NCBI RefSeq assembly: GCF_001941845.1
Contig: NZ_CP018870.1
Coordinates: forward strand, 2,971,501 to 3,035,500
From: Streptomyces sp. TN58
GTDB taxonomy: Bacteria > Actinomycetota > Actinomycetes > Streptomycetales > Streptomycetaceae
Direction of reading: 5' to 3'
Length of the DNA stretch: 64,000 nt
The notes beneath the pieces are model-generated. The model worked only from the letters and a program-made list of their open reading frames with translations. It did no database searches and was not told the origin of the DNA. Each line of letters opens with the position of its first letter. Within the stretch, counting starts at the first letter, position 1. This document shows positions 28,724-37,883 of this stretch, piece by piece. The position numbers were made by a program, and so were the translations under genes.

Positions 28724-30355
28724 GTGAACGGGGCGGCAAAGGGAGCCATCATCGGCGGGGTGTTCCTCGCGATGGTCGGCGGTGCCGGATACGGGGTGTA
28801 CGCGCTGGTCGGCGACGCGGGCGGGGGCGGCGGCGCGGACGAGGCCGCCGCCCTGTCCGAGGGCAGCGGGCCGGTCAGGGAGAAGGAGGCCGAGGCGGCC
28901 GCGAAGGCGTTCCTCGCCGCGTGGGCGGCCGGGGACGAGCGGCGGGCGGCCGACCTGACCAACAACGCCGCCGCCGCGCAGACCGCGGTCGGGGGTTTCC
29001 GGACGAAGGCGCACGTCTCCAAGGCCGTGATCACCCCCGGCAAGGCGAACGGCACGACCGTGCCCTTCAAGGTCGAGGCGGAGATCACCTACGAGGGCAC
29101 GACCAAGCCCCTGGCCTACGACTCCCAGCTCACGGTGGTGCGCGGCCTGACCACCGGCAAGCCGCTGGTCGACTGGCAGCCCTCGGTGATCCACCCGCAG
29201 CTGCAGAAGGACGAGCAGCTGCGCGCCGGCGCGCCCGCGAGCCCGCCCGTCAAGGCCGTGGACCGCAACGGCGAGGAGCTGACCGCGGAGAAGTACCCCT
29301 CCCTGCGCCAGGTGCTGGACGAGCTGCGCCAGACCTACGGCGGCAAGGCGGGCGGCAGGGCCGGGGCCGAGGTGTGGATCGAGCCGGCGGCGAAGGACGC
29401 TCCCCGGCGGACCCTGCTGACTCTGGTCGAGGGCGAGCCCAGCACCCTCAGGACGTACCTCGACGCGAAGGTTCAGGCGGCGGCGGAACAGGCGGTCGCC
29501 AGGTTCCCGGAGGCGTCGGTGGTCGCCGTGCAGCCGAGCAGCGGGCACATCCTGGCCGTCGCGAACAACCGCAAGGACGGCTTCAACGCGGCGATGAGGG
29601 GCAACCGCGCCCCCGGTTCGACGATGAAGATCGTGACGGCCGCGATGCTGTTGGACCGCGGCCTGGTGGCGGCCGACAAGCCGGCGGAGTGCCCGAAGAC
29701 GGTGACCTGGGGCCGGGAGTTCCACAACCTGAAGAACTTCGACCTGCCGCCCGGCACCAGCTTCGCCACCTCCTTCGCCCGGTCCTGCAACACCGCCTTC
29801 ATCAAGCAGATCAAGCCCGTCGACGACGACTCGGCCCTGCCGAAGGAGGCCGCGGAGGTCTTCGGCATAGGCCTCGACTGGAAGACCGGCATCAAGTCCA
29901 CCGACGGCAAGGTCCCGCCCGCGACGGGCGCGTCCGCGGCCGCCGCGTACATCGGGCAGGGCCAGATCACCATGAACCCGCTGAACGTCGCGTCGATCAC
30001 CGCGACCGCCCGTACCGGCGTCTTCCGCCAGCCCCTGCTGGTCTCGCCGGAGCTCGACGGCCGGACGGTCGCGACGGCCAAGCGCCGGATGAAGTCCTCC
30101 GTGCAGCAGCAGCTCGTCTCCATGATGAAGCTGACGGCGGCCGGCGGCACCGCGAGCGGGGCCATGGCCCCCGTCCGCGGCTCCGACAAGGGCGCGAAGA
30201 CCGGCTCGGCGGAGGTCGGCGGGGCCGACGCCAGCCCGGACAGCTGGTTCACCGGCTTCAGCGGCGACGTCGCCGCGGCCGCGATGGTCGAGGGCGGCGG
30301 CCACGGCGGCGAGGCGGCCGGCCCGATCGTGGCGACGGTACTGAACGCACGCTGA
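28724..30355 (+). CDS. Class B penicillin-binding protein (transpeptidase)
   Basis: This 543-residue D,D-transpeptidase cross-links peptidoglycan. An N-terminal membrane anchor (about 5-30) is followed by an NTF2/MecA-N-like domain (about 50-160), a linker domain, and the transpeptidase domain. Active-site motifs are S299-TMK, S354-CN and K492-TG. The GTG at 28724 has GGGAGG upstream. It is longer than elongasome PBP2 core homologues only at the NTF2-like part, as in MecA-like Streptomyces PBPs. Low-affinity resistance cannot be judged from sequence. Confidence 0.9.
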   Translation: MNGAAKGAIIGGVFLAMVGGAGYGVYALVGDAGGGGGADEAAALSEGSGPVREKEAEAAAKAFLAAWAAGDERRAADLTNNAAAAQTAVGGFRTKAHVSKAVITPGKANGTTVPFKVEAEITYEGTTKPLAYDSQLTVVRGLTTGKPLVDWQPSVIHPQLQKDEQLRAGAPASPPVKAVDRNGEELTAEKYPSLRQVLDELRQTYGGKAGGRAGAEVWIEPAAKDAPRRTLLTLVEGEPSTLRTYLDAKVQAAAEQAVARFPEASVVAVQPSSGHILAVANNRKDGFNAAMRGNRAPGSTMKIVTAAMLLDRGLVAADKPAECPKTVTWGREFHNLKNFDLPPGTSFATSFARSCNTAFIKQIKPVDDDSALPKEAAEVFGIGLDWKTGIKSTDGKVPPATGASAAAAYIGQGQITMNPLNVASITATARTGVFRQPLLVSPELDGRTVATAKRRMKSSVQQQLVSMMKLTAAGGTASGAMAPVRGSDKGAKTGSAEVGGADASPDSWFTGFSGDVAAAAMVEGGGHGGEAAGPIVATVLNAR

Positions 30356-30376
30356 CGGCGCGGAGGAGCGTGAGCG

Positions 30377-31534
30377 TCAGAGGGCCGACCGCAGGGCCCG
30401 TACCAGGGCCTGGGCGCGGGGGTCGGCGGTGACCGACTTGGCCAGGGCGTTGGTGACGTAGCCGAAGCCGACGCCGGCCTCCGGGTCGGCGAAGGCCAGG
30501 GAGCCGCCGCGGCCGGGGTGGCCGAAGGAGGCGGGCGAGAGCAGCGGCGAGGCCGGGCCGTGCAGCATGTAGCCGGCGCCGAAGCGGGTGTTGACGACCA
30601 GGACCCGGTCGGGGCCCGCGGAGCGCTCCCGGGCGGCGAGTGCGGTGGTGGCCGGGGTGAAGATCCGGGCGCCGTCCTCGACCACGCCGATGGTGGCCCC
30701 GTAGAAGCGGGCCAGGGCGCGGGCCGTGCCGATGCCGTTGGAGGCGGGCAGTTCGGCGGCCCGGTAGGCGGGGGCGTTCTCGTCGGGCAGCGGATCGATG
30801 GCGGCGAAGGCGCGGCGGGTGAGGGACGCGGGGTCGGCGTAGGCCTCGGACACGTTCCTGCGCGGCCTGGTCCGCAGCATCCCGGCGCTCTCCGGCGGAT
30901 CGACGGGTGCCACCCGGCCCACCCGGCCGGCCTCCGCCTCCGGCAGGCCGATCCAGAAGTCCAGGCCGAGCGGCTCGGCGATGTCCTCCGCCAGGACGGA
31001 TCCCAGCGTGCGACCGGTCGCCCGGAGCACCAGCTCGGACAGCAGCCAGCTGTAGGTCTGCGCGTGGTAGCCGTGCCCGGTGCCGGGCTCCCAGAAGGGG
31101 CGCTGCGCGGCGACGGCGCGCGGCCCGGACACCCCGTCCGCGGCCTCGGCGGCGGTCAGCCCGCGGTCCAGGGCCGGTATGCCCGCGCGGTGCGCGAGGA
31201 GGTCCCGTACGAGGATCCCCTCCTTGCCGCCGGCCTTGAACTCCGGCCAGTACGTGCCGACCGGCGCGTCCAGGTCGAGCAGTCCGCGCTGGTGCAGGAG
31301 CAGCGGGACGGCCGCGGCCACGCCCTTGGTGGCGGAGCGCACGATCTGCGCGGTGTCCTCGGTCCACGGTTCGGTGCCGTCGGCGTCGCGGGTGCCGCCC
31401 CACAGGTCGACGACCTTGCGGCCGTCCCGGTAGACGGCCACGGCCGCGCCCCGGTCCCCGAGCACCTCGAAGTTGCGTACGAACGCGTCTCTGACGGGCT
31501 CGAAGCCCTCCGCCACCACACCCTGGATGTCCAC
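30377..31534 (-). CDS. Beta-lactamase/class C-like serine hydrolase (esterase EstB type)
   Basis: This 385-residue protein has the serine beta-lactamase fold. The SxxK motif is SATKG in IVRSATKGVAAAVPLL (about 66-70), and the YxN-like motif is in GYHAQTYSWLLSEL. RDLLAHRAGIPALD is characteristic of family VIII esterases and EstB. It has no signal peptide, so it is probably cytosolic and an esterase rather than a drug-resistance enzyme. The GTG at 31534 begins VDIQGVVAEGF. It is convergent with the PBP gene. Confidence 0.88.
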   Translation of the reverse strand: MDIQGVVAEGFEPVRDAFVRNFEVLGDRGAAVAVYRDGRKVVDLWGGTRDADGTEPWTEDTAQIVRSATKGVAAAVPLLLHQRGLLDLDAPVGTYWPEFKAGGKEGILVRDLLAHRAGIPALDRGLTAAEAADGVSGPRAVAAQRPFWEPGTGHGYHAQTYSWLLSELVLRATGRTLGSVLAEDIAEPLGLDFWIGLPEAEAGRVGRVAPVDPPESAGMLRTRPRRNVSEAYADPASLTRRAFAAIDPLPDENAPAYRAAELPASNGIGTARALARFYGATIGVVEDGARIFTPATTALAARERSAGPDRVLVVNTRFGAGYMLHGPASPLLSPASFGHPGRGGSLAFADPEAGVGFGYVTNALAKSVTADPRAQALVRALRSAL

Positions 31535-31562
31535 GTGCGGTCCAACAAACCCGGACGGGTGC

Positions 31563-32323
<761 letters not shown>

Positions 32324-32336
<13 letters not shown>

Positions 32337-33085
32337 CCCATCAGACAGACGGCGAGGGCCGTCACCGGGAGCGCGGCCGCGTAGGCCCACTGGCCGCGGG
32401 TGGCCACGGCCTCGTCGATCACCGGCATGGAGCCGGCGTAACCGCGGCTGACCATGGCCAGGTAGACCCGCTCGCCGCGTTCGTAGGAGCGGATGAAGAG
32501 CGCTCCGGCGGTCTTCGCCAGCACTCCCCAGTGCCGGATTCCGCTCGCCTCGAAGCCGCGCGAGCGGCGGGCGACCGACATGCGGCGCAGCTCGTCGCCG
32601 ATCACGTCGGCGTAGCGGATCATGAAGGAGGCGATCTGTACGAGCAGGGACGGCAGCCCCAGCCGCTGGAGGCCCAGCAGCAGGGCCCGCAACTCGGTGG
32701 TCGAGGCGAGCAGGACGGACGCGGCGACGCCGAGGGTGCCCTTGGCGAGGACGTTCCAGGCGCCCCACAGGCCGGAGACGCTGAGTGACATGCCCAGTAC
32801 CTCGACCCGCTCGCCCTCGGCGACGAAGGGCATGAGCACGGCGAAGGCGACGAAGGGGACCTCGATCAGCAGCCTGCGCAGCAGGAGGCCCGCCGGGATC
32901 CGGGCCGCGGCGGCGACCCCGGCGAGGAGGAGGGCGTACAGGCCGAAGGCCCACACCGCCTCCCGCGGCGTGGACACGACGACGAGGACGAAACCGAAGG
33001 TCGCGGCCAGTTTGCAGTGCGGGGGCAGGGTGTGGACCGGCGACTGGCCCGGGCGGTAGAGCCTGTGGGCGTGGCCGGCACCCAT
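32324..33085 (-). CDS. cbiQ: ECF-type Ni/Co transporter T-component (CbiQ/NikQ)
   Basis: This 253-residue membrane protein couples the ATPase to the substrate-binding subunit. It has five or so helices and the two coupling motifs MSVARRSRGF and YLAMVSRGY (Ala-Arg-Gly type) of CbiQ/EcfT proteins. HTLPPHCKL at the N terminus is also family-like. The ATG at 33085 follows the cbiM stop by one base. Confidence 0.93.
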
Positions 33086-33086
33086 G

Positions 33087-34157
33087 TCAGACGACCGGGG
33101 TGGAGGTCGCGGCGGTGGTGGCGGCCGGGTCGTCCGTGCGGCGGCGGCGCACCGCCCAGAAGATCCCGGTGCCGGCGGCGACGGTCACGCCGACGCCGAT
33201 GACGCCGGCGAGGCCGCCGGAGAGGCGGGCGTCGTCGACGTCCTCGACGCCGTAGTCGGCGAGCGGCGAGCCGGCGGCGGCGTGCTCCTGGACCTTCTCG
33301 TCGATGCCCTTGTCGGCGGCGACCTTCTCCAGGCCGTCGGGGGCGGCGGAGGCGTAGAAGGAGACGAACCCGGCGAGGACGAGGGCGGTGACCAGGCCGG
33401 TCGCCCACACCTTCTTCGTCGAGCCGGCTCCGGCCCCCGCGGACGCGGCGGCGGGCGCCGCGGCGGGCGCGTCGACGAGGACGCCGTCGACGCGGAGCTT
33501 GAGCGGCGCGGCCAGTCCGCGGGCCCCGTGCACCAGGTCGGGCCGTACGGCGATCACGGCGCCCACGGTCGCGGCGGTGATGACGCCCTCGCCGATGCCG
33601 ATGAGGACGTGTACGCCGAGCATGGCGGTGAGCACCTTGCCGAGGGGGACGTCGGTGGTGCCGCCGACGGCGTAGAGGGCGGTGAAGGCGGCGGCCGAGG
33701 CGGGTACCGAGAGCAGGGCCGCCACGAAGCCCGCCGCGGTCACGGAGCGGCGGGTGGGCGGCAGGACACGCAGGAGGCCGCGGAAGAGCAGGTGCGCGGT
33801 GACGACGGTGACGACGCCCATGACGGTGATGTTCACGCCGAGGGCGGTCAGGCCGCCGTCGGCGAAGAGGATGCCCTGCATGAGCAGGACGACGGACACG
33901 CAGAGCACGCCGGTGTAGGGGCCGACGAGTATCGCCGCGAGCGCGCCGCCCAGCAGGTGGCCACTGGTGCCGGCGGCGACGGGGAAGTTGAGCATCTGTA
34001 CGGCGAAGATGAAGGCGGCGACGAGTCCCGCGAGCGGCGCGGTCCGCTCGTCGAGTTCGCGGCGGGCGCCGCGGAGGCTGACGGCCACCGCCGCGGCCGC
34101 CGCCACTCCGGCGGCCACCGACACGGGTGCGTTGATGAATCCGTCGGGCACATGCAT
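33087..34157 (-). CDS. cbiM: ECF-type Ni/Co transporter substrate component, CbiM fused to PDGLE (CbiN-like) domain
   Basis: This 356-residue protein starts MHVPDGFINAPV, the metal-binding N terminus of CbiM/NikM in which the amino group and His2 bind the ion. Six helices cover about 10-215, with MLNFPVAAGTSGHLLGG. After an Ala-rich linker (about 235-255) comes a CbiN/NikN-like part with a helix, AAPDGLEKVAADKG, and a last helix. The fusion makes a separate CbiN unnecessary. A palindrome matching the Nur box lies 57 bases upstream. Confidence 0.92.
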   Translation of the reverse strand: MHVPDGFINAPVSVAAGVAAAAAVAVSLRGARRELDERTAPLAGLVAAFIFAVQMLNFPVAAGTSGHLLGGALAAILVGPYTGVLCVSVVLLMQGILFADGGLTALGVNITVMGVVTVVTAHLLFRGLLRVLPPTRRSVTAAGFVAALLSVPASAAAFTALYAVGGTTDVPLGKVLTAMLGVHVLIGIGEGVITAATVGAVIAVRPDLVHGARGLAAPLKLRVDGVLVDAPAAAPAAASAGAGAGSTKKVWATGLVTALVLAGFVSFYASAAPDGLEKVAADKGIDEKVQEHAAAGSPLADYGVEDVDDARLSGGLAGVIGVGVTVAAGTGIFWAVRRRRTDDPAATTAATSTPVV

Positions 34158-34173
34158 GGAGTGGGCTCCGCTT

Positions 34174-34205
34174 CTTATACGGCGGTCTTTAACCGTTCAA
34201 GAATA
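34174..34205 (-). promoter_or_regulatory. Candidate promoters of the cbiMQO operon
   Basis: On the minus strand TTGAAC (34195-34200) and TATAAG (34174-34179) are 15 bases apart. Another -10, TATTCT (34200-34205), lies 19 bases from TTGCCA (34225-34230), which is inside the Nur-box-like site. I cannot choose between them. Confidence 0.45.
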
Positions 34206-34213
34206 GTGCCCAG

Positions 34214-34230
34214 TTGCAAACCATTGGCAA
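34214..34230. promoter_or_regulatory. Nur-box-like operator (nickel-responsive Fur family)
   Basis: TTGCAAACCATTGGCAA is TTGCAA-N5-TGGCAA, a dyad with every TTGC/GCAA position conserved. It fits the published Streptomyces coelicolor Nur consensus (tTGCaa-N5-ttGCAA, as I recall it). It sits just upstream of cbiMQO, so nickel-dependent repression is predicted. ssgE lies on the other side. Confidence 0.68.
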
Positions 34231-34328
34231 GAGCGAGCCCGTCACAAAAAGCGTCGCGCACTTTCGTGGGAATGTGCGAGGCTGGAGGACAAACGGACGG
34301 GTTTGTTCCGATTCGAGGAGTCTGGTCG

Positions 34329-34736
34329 ATGTCCGCCACCGCCGAGAATCCCCCAGCGACCACGACCGCGACGACGACCGCGGCACCCGTCGAGGAGCGG
34401 GTCCGCGCCCGTGTCATCACGGACGACCCCCTCTACCGGGCGATTCCCGTCGCCCTGCGCTTCGCCCCCGCGGAACCCCTGGCCGTCCGGATCGTGTTCC
34501 CCGCAGGCCTGTCGCCCGAGGGCACCGAGAACGAGTGGGTCTTCCCCCGGGCCCTGCTCGAAGCGGGCCTCCAGGCTCCGACGGGGACCGGGGACGTACG
34601 CGTGTGGCCCTGCGGCCGCGTCCAGGCGGTCGTGGAGTTCCACTCCCCCGAGGGTGTCGCGGTGGTCCAGTTCGACATCGCGGCCCTGCGCCGCTTCCTG
34701 CGCCGTACGTACGCCGCCTCCGCCCCCACCCGGTAG
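34329..34736 (+). CDS. ssgE: SsgA-like sporulation protein, probably SsgE
   Basis: This 135-residue protein belongs to the SsgA-like (SALP) family, restricted to sporulating actinomycetes. It has the family pattern VTDDPLYRAIPVALR-like start, DPYA-type region, NEWVFPRALL, GDVRVWPC and the hydrophobic C-terminal FDIAALRRFLRRTYA. SALPs control septum placement and cell-wall remodelling during sporulation; SsgE is linked to spore-chain length. The symbol rests on the gene neighbourhood (next to the Ni/Co transporter, as around SCO3158 in S. coelicolor from memory). The ATG at 34329 has GAGGAG upstream. Confidence 0.85.
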   Translation: MSATAENPPATTTATTTAAPVEERVRARVITDDPLYRAIPVALRFAPAEPLAVRIVFPAGLSPEGTENEWVFPRALLEAGLQAPTGTGDVRVWPCGRVQAVVEFHSPEGVAVVQFDIAALRRFLRRTYAASAPTR

Positions 34737-34744
34737 GCGCAACG

Positions 34745-34790
34745 GCCCCGGCCCCGTACTCCCGAGTCGTCGGGGGTACGGGGCCGGGGC
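34745..34790. terminator. Bidirectional terminator between ssgE and the MMPL gene
   Basis: GCCCCGGCCCCGTAC (34745-34759) pairs perfectly with GTACGGGGCCGGGGC (34776-34790). The 16-nt loop can form a small CCCGA/TCGGG hairpin of its own. Confidence 0.85.
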
Positions 34791-34809
34791 GTTCCGGCGC
34801 GGTGGTCGG

Positions 34810-37011
34810 TCAGGCGTTGACCAGCTCGCGGTCCTTGTCCGGTCCGTCGCCCTGGGCGGTCCGGGCTTCGAGGTGCTTGCGCAGGCTCTCACCCTCCACG
34901 TCCACGTTCGGCAGCAGCCGGTCCAGCCACTTGGGCAGCCACCAGGCCTTGTGGCCGAGCAGCGCGAGCACGGCCGGGACGATGGCCATGCGGACGACGA
35001 AGGCGTCGAAGAAGACCGCGACGGCGAGACCGAAGCCGATCATCTTGACCATCTGCTCGCTGGCCCCGATGAAGCCCGCGAACACCGCGATCATGATGAC
35101 GGCGGCCGCCACGACGACCCGCGCGCTGTACTGGAAGCCGGTCACGACCGCCTGGCCCGGGCGCTCGCCGTGGACGTACGCCTCGCGCATGCGGGTGACG
35201 AGGAAGACCTCGTAGTCCATGGCCAGGCCGAAGACCACGCCGACCATGAAGATCGGCATCATCGACATGATCGGGCCGGTCTGCTCCACCCCGAAGACCG
35301 AGCCGAGCCAGCCCCACTGGAAGACCGCGACGACCGCGCCCAGGGCCGCGACGACCGAGAGCAGGAAGCCGAGGGCCGCCTTGAGGGGGACCAGGATCGA
35401 GCGGAAGACGAGCATCAGCAGCAGGAAGGCGAGGCCGACGACGAGGGCCAGGTAGGGCAGCAGCGCGTCGTTCATCTTCTGCGAGAAGTCGATGTTCATC
35501 GCGGTGGCGCCGGTGACGAGGACGTCGTCGCCGCTGCCGTCGCGGATCTCGTGGACCAGGTCCTCGGTCTGCGTCGAGGACGGCCGGTCCTTCGGGACGA
35601 CGGTGATCACCGCGGCGTCGCCCGCCTCGTTGGAGGTCGCCGGCATGACCGCGGCGACGCCCTTCAGACCCTTGATCCGGTCGACGGTGGAGTCGGCGAG
35701 GGCCTTGTCCCCGTCGACGACCACCATCAGCGGGCCGTTGAAGCCCGGGCCGAAGCCCTCCGACAGCAGGTCGTACGCCTGGCGCTGGGTGGTGGAGACC
35801 GGCTGGGCGCCGTCGTCGGGCAGGCCCATCTCCAGCTTGCTCGCCGGGACGGCGATGACGCCGAGGCCGATCACGCCGGCCAGCAGCACCATGACGGGGC
35901 GGCGCAGGACGAAACGGGCCCAGCGGGTGCCGCCGTTGGCCTTCTTCTCGGCGCCGGCCGGCTTGCCCTTGCCGAACAGCCTGCTCTTCTGGCCCGCGGG
36001 CAGGACCTTCTTGCCGGCGAAGCCGAGGATGGCCGGGACCAGGGTGAGCGCGACGAGTACGGCGATGACCACGGTGCCCGCGGCCGCGACGCCCATCTTG
36101 GTCAGCATCGGGATGTTCACGACGGCCAGGCCCACGAGGGCGATGACGACGGTCAGACCGGCGAAGACCACGGCGGAACCGGCGGTTCCGGCGGCCCGTC
36201 CGGCGGCCTCGTCGCGTTCGCGGCCCTCGGCGAGCTCCGCGCGGTAGCGGGAGACGATGAAGAGGGCGTAGTCGATGCCGACCGCGAGGCCGATCATCGT
36301 GGCGAGGGTGGCGGTGGTGTTGCCGAGGTCCAGCACGTTGGCGAGCGCGGTGATGGAGGAGACGCCGATGCCCACGCCGATGATCGCGGTCAGCAGCGGC
36401 AGGCCGGCCGCGACGAGCGAACCGAAGGTGATCACGAGGACGATCGCGGCGACGAGGATGCCGATGATCTCGCCGGAGCCGGTCTCGGGGGCCACCATCA
36501 GCGCGTCACCGCCGATCTGCACGTTCAGGCCCGCGGCCTTGGCGCCGTCGCCGGACTCCTTGAGCGCGTCGCGGGTGGCGTCCTTCAACTCCATGCCGCT
36601 GACGGTGTACTTGGCGCTGACGTAGGTGGTGGAGCCGTCCTGGCTGACGGCCTGCACCTCGTACGGGTTGACCACGGAGGCGACCTGCTCCGCGCCCGGG
36701 CCGGTCTTCAGCCCGTTGACGATCTTCTCGACCTCGGCCTTGGGGCCGGGGTCGGTGACCTTCGCGCCCTCGGGGGCCTTGACGACGATGCGCGCGGTGG
36801 CGCCGTCGGCGGCCATGCCCGGGAACTTCTTGTCCAGCAGGTCGAAGGCCTTCTGGGCCTCCGTGCCGGGTATCGAGAACGATCCGGAGGTCGGGGCGGC
36901 CGCGGAGGCGGCGCCGAATCCGGCGGCGAACAGCAGCGCCACCCAGAGGAGGGCGACGAGCCCGCGGCGCCTGAAGGCGCCCCGGCCGAGTCGGTAGAGG
37001 AAGGTGGCCAC
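34810..37011 (-). CDS. MMPL-family (RND superfamily) membrane transporter
   Basis: This 733-residue protein has two similar halves, each with one helix, a large extracytoplasmic loop and five helices. The proton-relay-type Asp-Tyr pairs are in VGIDYALFIVSRYR and LAMDYEVFLVTRM. GxxxD-rich helix 4 segments and cytoplasmic loops rich in Lys (GKGKPAGAEKK) are present. MMPL proteins export lipids or drugs; in Streptomyces the cargo is usually unknown. It lies 130 bases downstream of a TetR gene in the same direction, so it is probably the regulated efflux gene. Confidence 0.92.
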   Translation of the reverse strand: MATFLYRLGRGAFRRRGLVALLWVALLFAAGFGAASAAAPTSGSFSIPGTEAQKAFDLLDKKFPGMAADGATARIVVKAPEGAKVTDPGPKAEVEKIVNGLKTGPGAEQVASVVNPYEVQAVSQDGSTTYVSAKYTVSGMELKDATRDALKESGDGAKAAGLNVQIGGDALMVAPETGSGEIIGILVAAIVLVITFGSLVAAGLPLLTAIIGVGIGVSSITALANVLDLGNTTATLATMIGLAVGIDYALFIVSRYRAELAEGRERDEAAGRAAGTAGSAVVFAGLTVVIALVGLAVVNIPMLTKMGVAAAGTVVIAVLVALTLVPAILGFAGKKVLPAGQKSRLFGKGKPAGAEKKANGGTRWARFVLRRPVMVLLAGVIGLGVIAVPASKLEMGLPDDGAQPVSTTQRQAYDLLSEGFGPGFNGPLMVVVDGDKALADSTVDRIKGLKGVAAVMPATSNEAGDAAVITVVPKDRPSSTQTEDLVHEIRDGSGDDVLVTGATAMNIDFSQKMNDALLPYLALVVGLAFLLLMLVFRSILVPLKAALGFLLSVVAALGAVVAVFQWGWLGSVFGVEQTGPIMSMMPIFMVGVVFGLAMDYEVFLVTRMREAYVHGERPGQAVVTGFQYSARVVVAAAVIMIAVFAGFIGASEQMVKMIGFGLAVAVFFDAFVVRMAIVPAVLALLGHKAWWLPKWLDRLLPNVDVEGESLRKHLEARTAQGDGPDKDRELVNA

Positions 37012-37141
37012 GTCGGTGGTTCTCCCGTTCAGGTCGTGGGATGGATCCGGAGGGATCAGGGCATGGGGAGCCGGCCCGACGACGAGAGCGGCGTGTCAGG
37101 AGCAGCAAGCCGGCACGGATGCCGGGGACTGGGGCGGGGGC

Positions 37142-37732
37142 TCAGACGCCGAGGGCGGGGAAGACCACGGCGTCGATGAAGTCACCGAGGAACGCCCGGT
37201 CCACCGGCCGGTCCTCGATCAGCGGGAGCGCGATGAACGCGCCGATGAGCATGTGCGGTACGAAGCCCAGCGCCGGGCACCCCGGGGCGATCTCGCCCCG
37301 GTCCACCGCGCGCTGCAGCATCACCTGCAGCCCGGTGATCTCCGGGTCGACCAGGAGGTCCCGCAGCGCCTTGTGGAGCTCCGGGCTCTCGTGGACCGCA
37401 TGGGCCAGGCCCCGCATGAGCGCGGTGTCCTTGGCCATCTGCGCGTCGTCCGAGTGCTCCACCATGAGCGCGAAGTCCCCGCGCAGGCTGCCCGTGTCGA
37501 TTTCGCGCAGCGAGACGGGCTGCGTGCATCGCAGGGCCTTGGCGACCAGCTCCGGCTTGCTCCCCCACTGGCGGTAGAGGGTGGCCTTGCTGGACTTCGT
37601 ACGGGCGGCGACCGCGTCCATGGTCAGCGCCTCGTAGCCGACGTCACGCAGGAGGTCGAGGACCGCCTCGTGCAGTTCGGCCTGCCGTTCGGGGGTGATC
37701 CGGCTGCGCCGGGCCGCCATCGCCTCGGTCAT
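37142..37732 (-). CDS. TetR-family regulator of the MMPL transporter
   Basis: This 196-residue protein has an HTH at about 10-55 (LTMDAVAARTKSSKATLYR, then QWGSKPELV) and a helical ligand domain of the TetR_C type. The ATG at 37732 has GGAGG six bases upstream, which is better than a longer start at 37792. It leads an operon with the MMPL gene. Two 15-bp palindromes around its promoter are likely its operators. The efflux arrangement suggests that the substrate is also the inducer. Confidence 0.9.
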   Translation of the reverse strand: MTEAMAARRSRITPERQAELHEAVLDLLRDVGYEALTMDAVAARTKSSKATLYRQWGSKPELVAKALRCTQPVSLREIDTGSLRGDFALMVEHSDDAQMAKDTALMRGLAHAVHESPELHKALRDLLVDPEITGLQVMLQRAVDRGEIAPGCPALGFVPHMLIGAFIALPLIEDRPVDRAFLGDFIDAVVFPALGV

Positions 37733-37750
37733 CTCCGTGCCTCCGTCCGA

Positions 37751-37812
37751 ACGAAACTGTTCCGTACGCTCAAGACGATACCCCTCCCTCAAGCGAAACG
37801 AAACCGTTCCGT
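37751..37812. promoter_or_regulatory. Two TetR-type operators around the tetR-MMPL promoter
   Basis: ACGAAACTGTTCCGT (37751-37765) and ACGAAACCGTTCCGT (37798-37812) differ at one base and are palindromic around AAC-N-GTT. A -10 like TATCGT for the minus strand lies between them (37775-37780). The second site is in the loop and inner arms of a larger perfect inverted repeat whose 15-base arms are 37786-37800 and 37810-37824. Confidence 0.65.
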
Positions 37813-37883
37813 TTCGCTTGAGGGGGTGGCGTGGATCACCAGTACGAGTTGCCGCGCCCCCCTCACGCGGAAAGCATTGGGGG

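Noticed and set aside
28691..30304. A 537-codon minus-strand frame opposite the penicillin-binding protein
   Set aside because: The plus strand carries STMK, SCN and KTG motifs in frame with a good ribosome site, whereas the antisense product is Arg/Gly/Leu-rich without any domain.
33084..34328. A long frame opposite cbiM that runs into ssgE
   Set aside because: Its Gly/Asp/Glu-rich sequence is antisense to a clear CbiM, and ssgE has its own ribosome site at 34329.
34158..34328. Cobalamin riboswitch before the CbiMQO operon
   Set aside because: The leader is too short and no B12-box-like conserved segment is visible; the Nur-box-like dyad is the better explanation.
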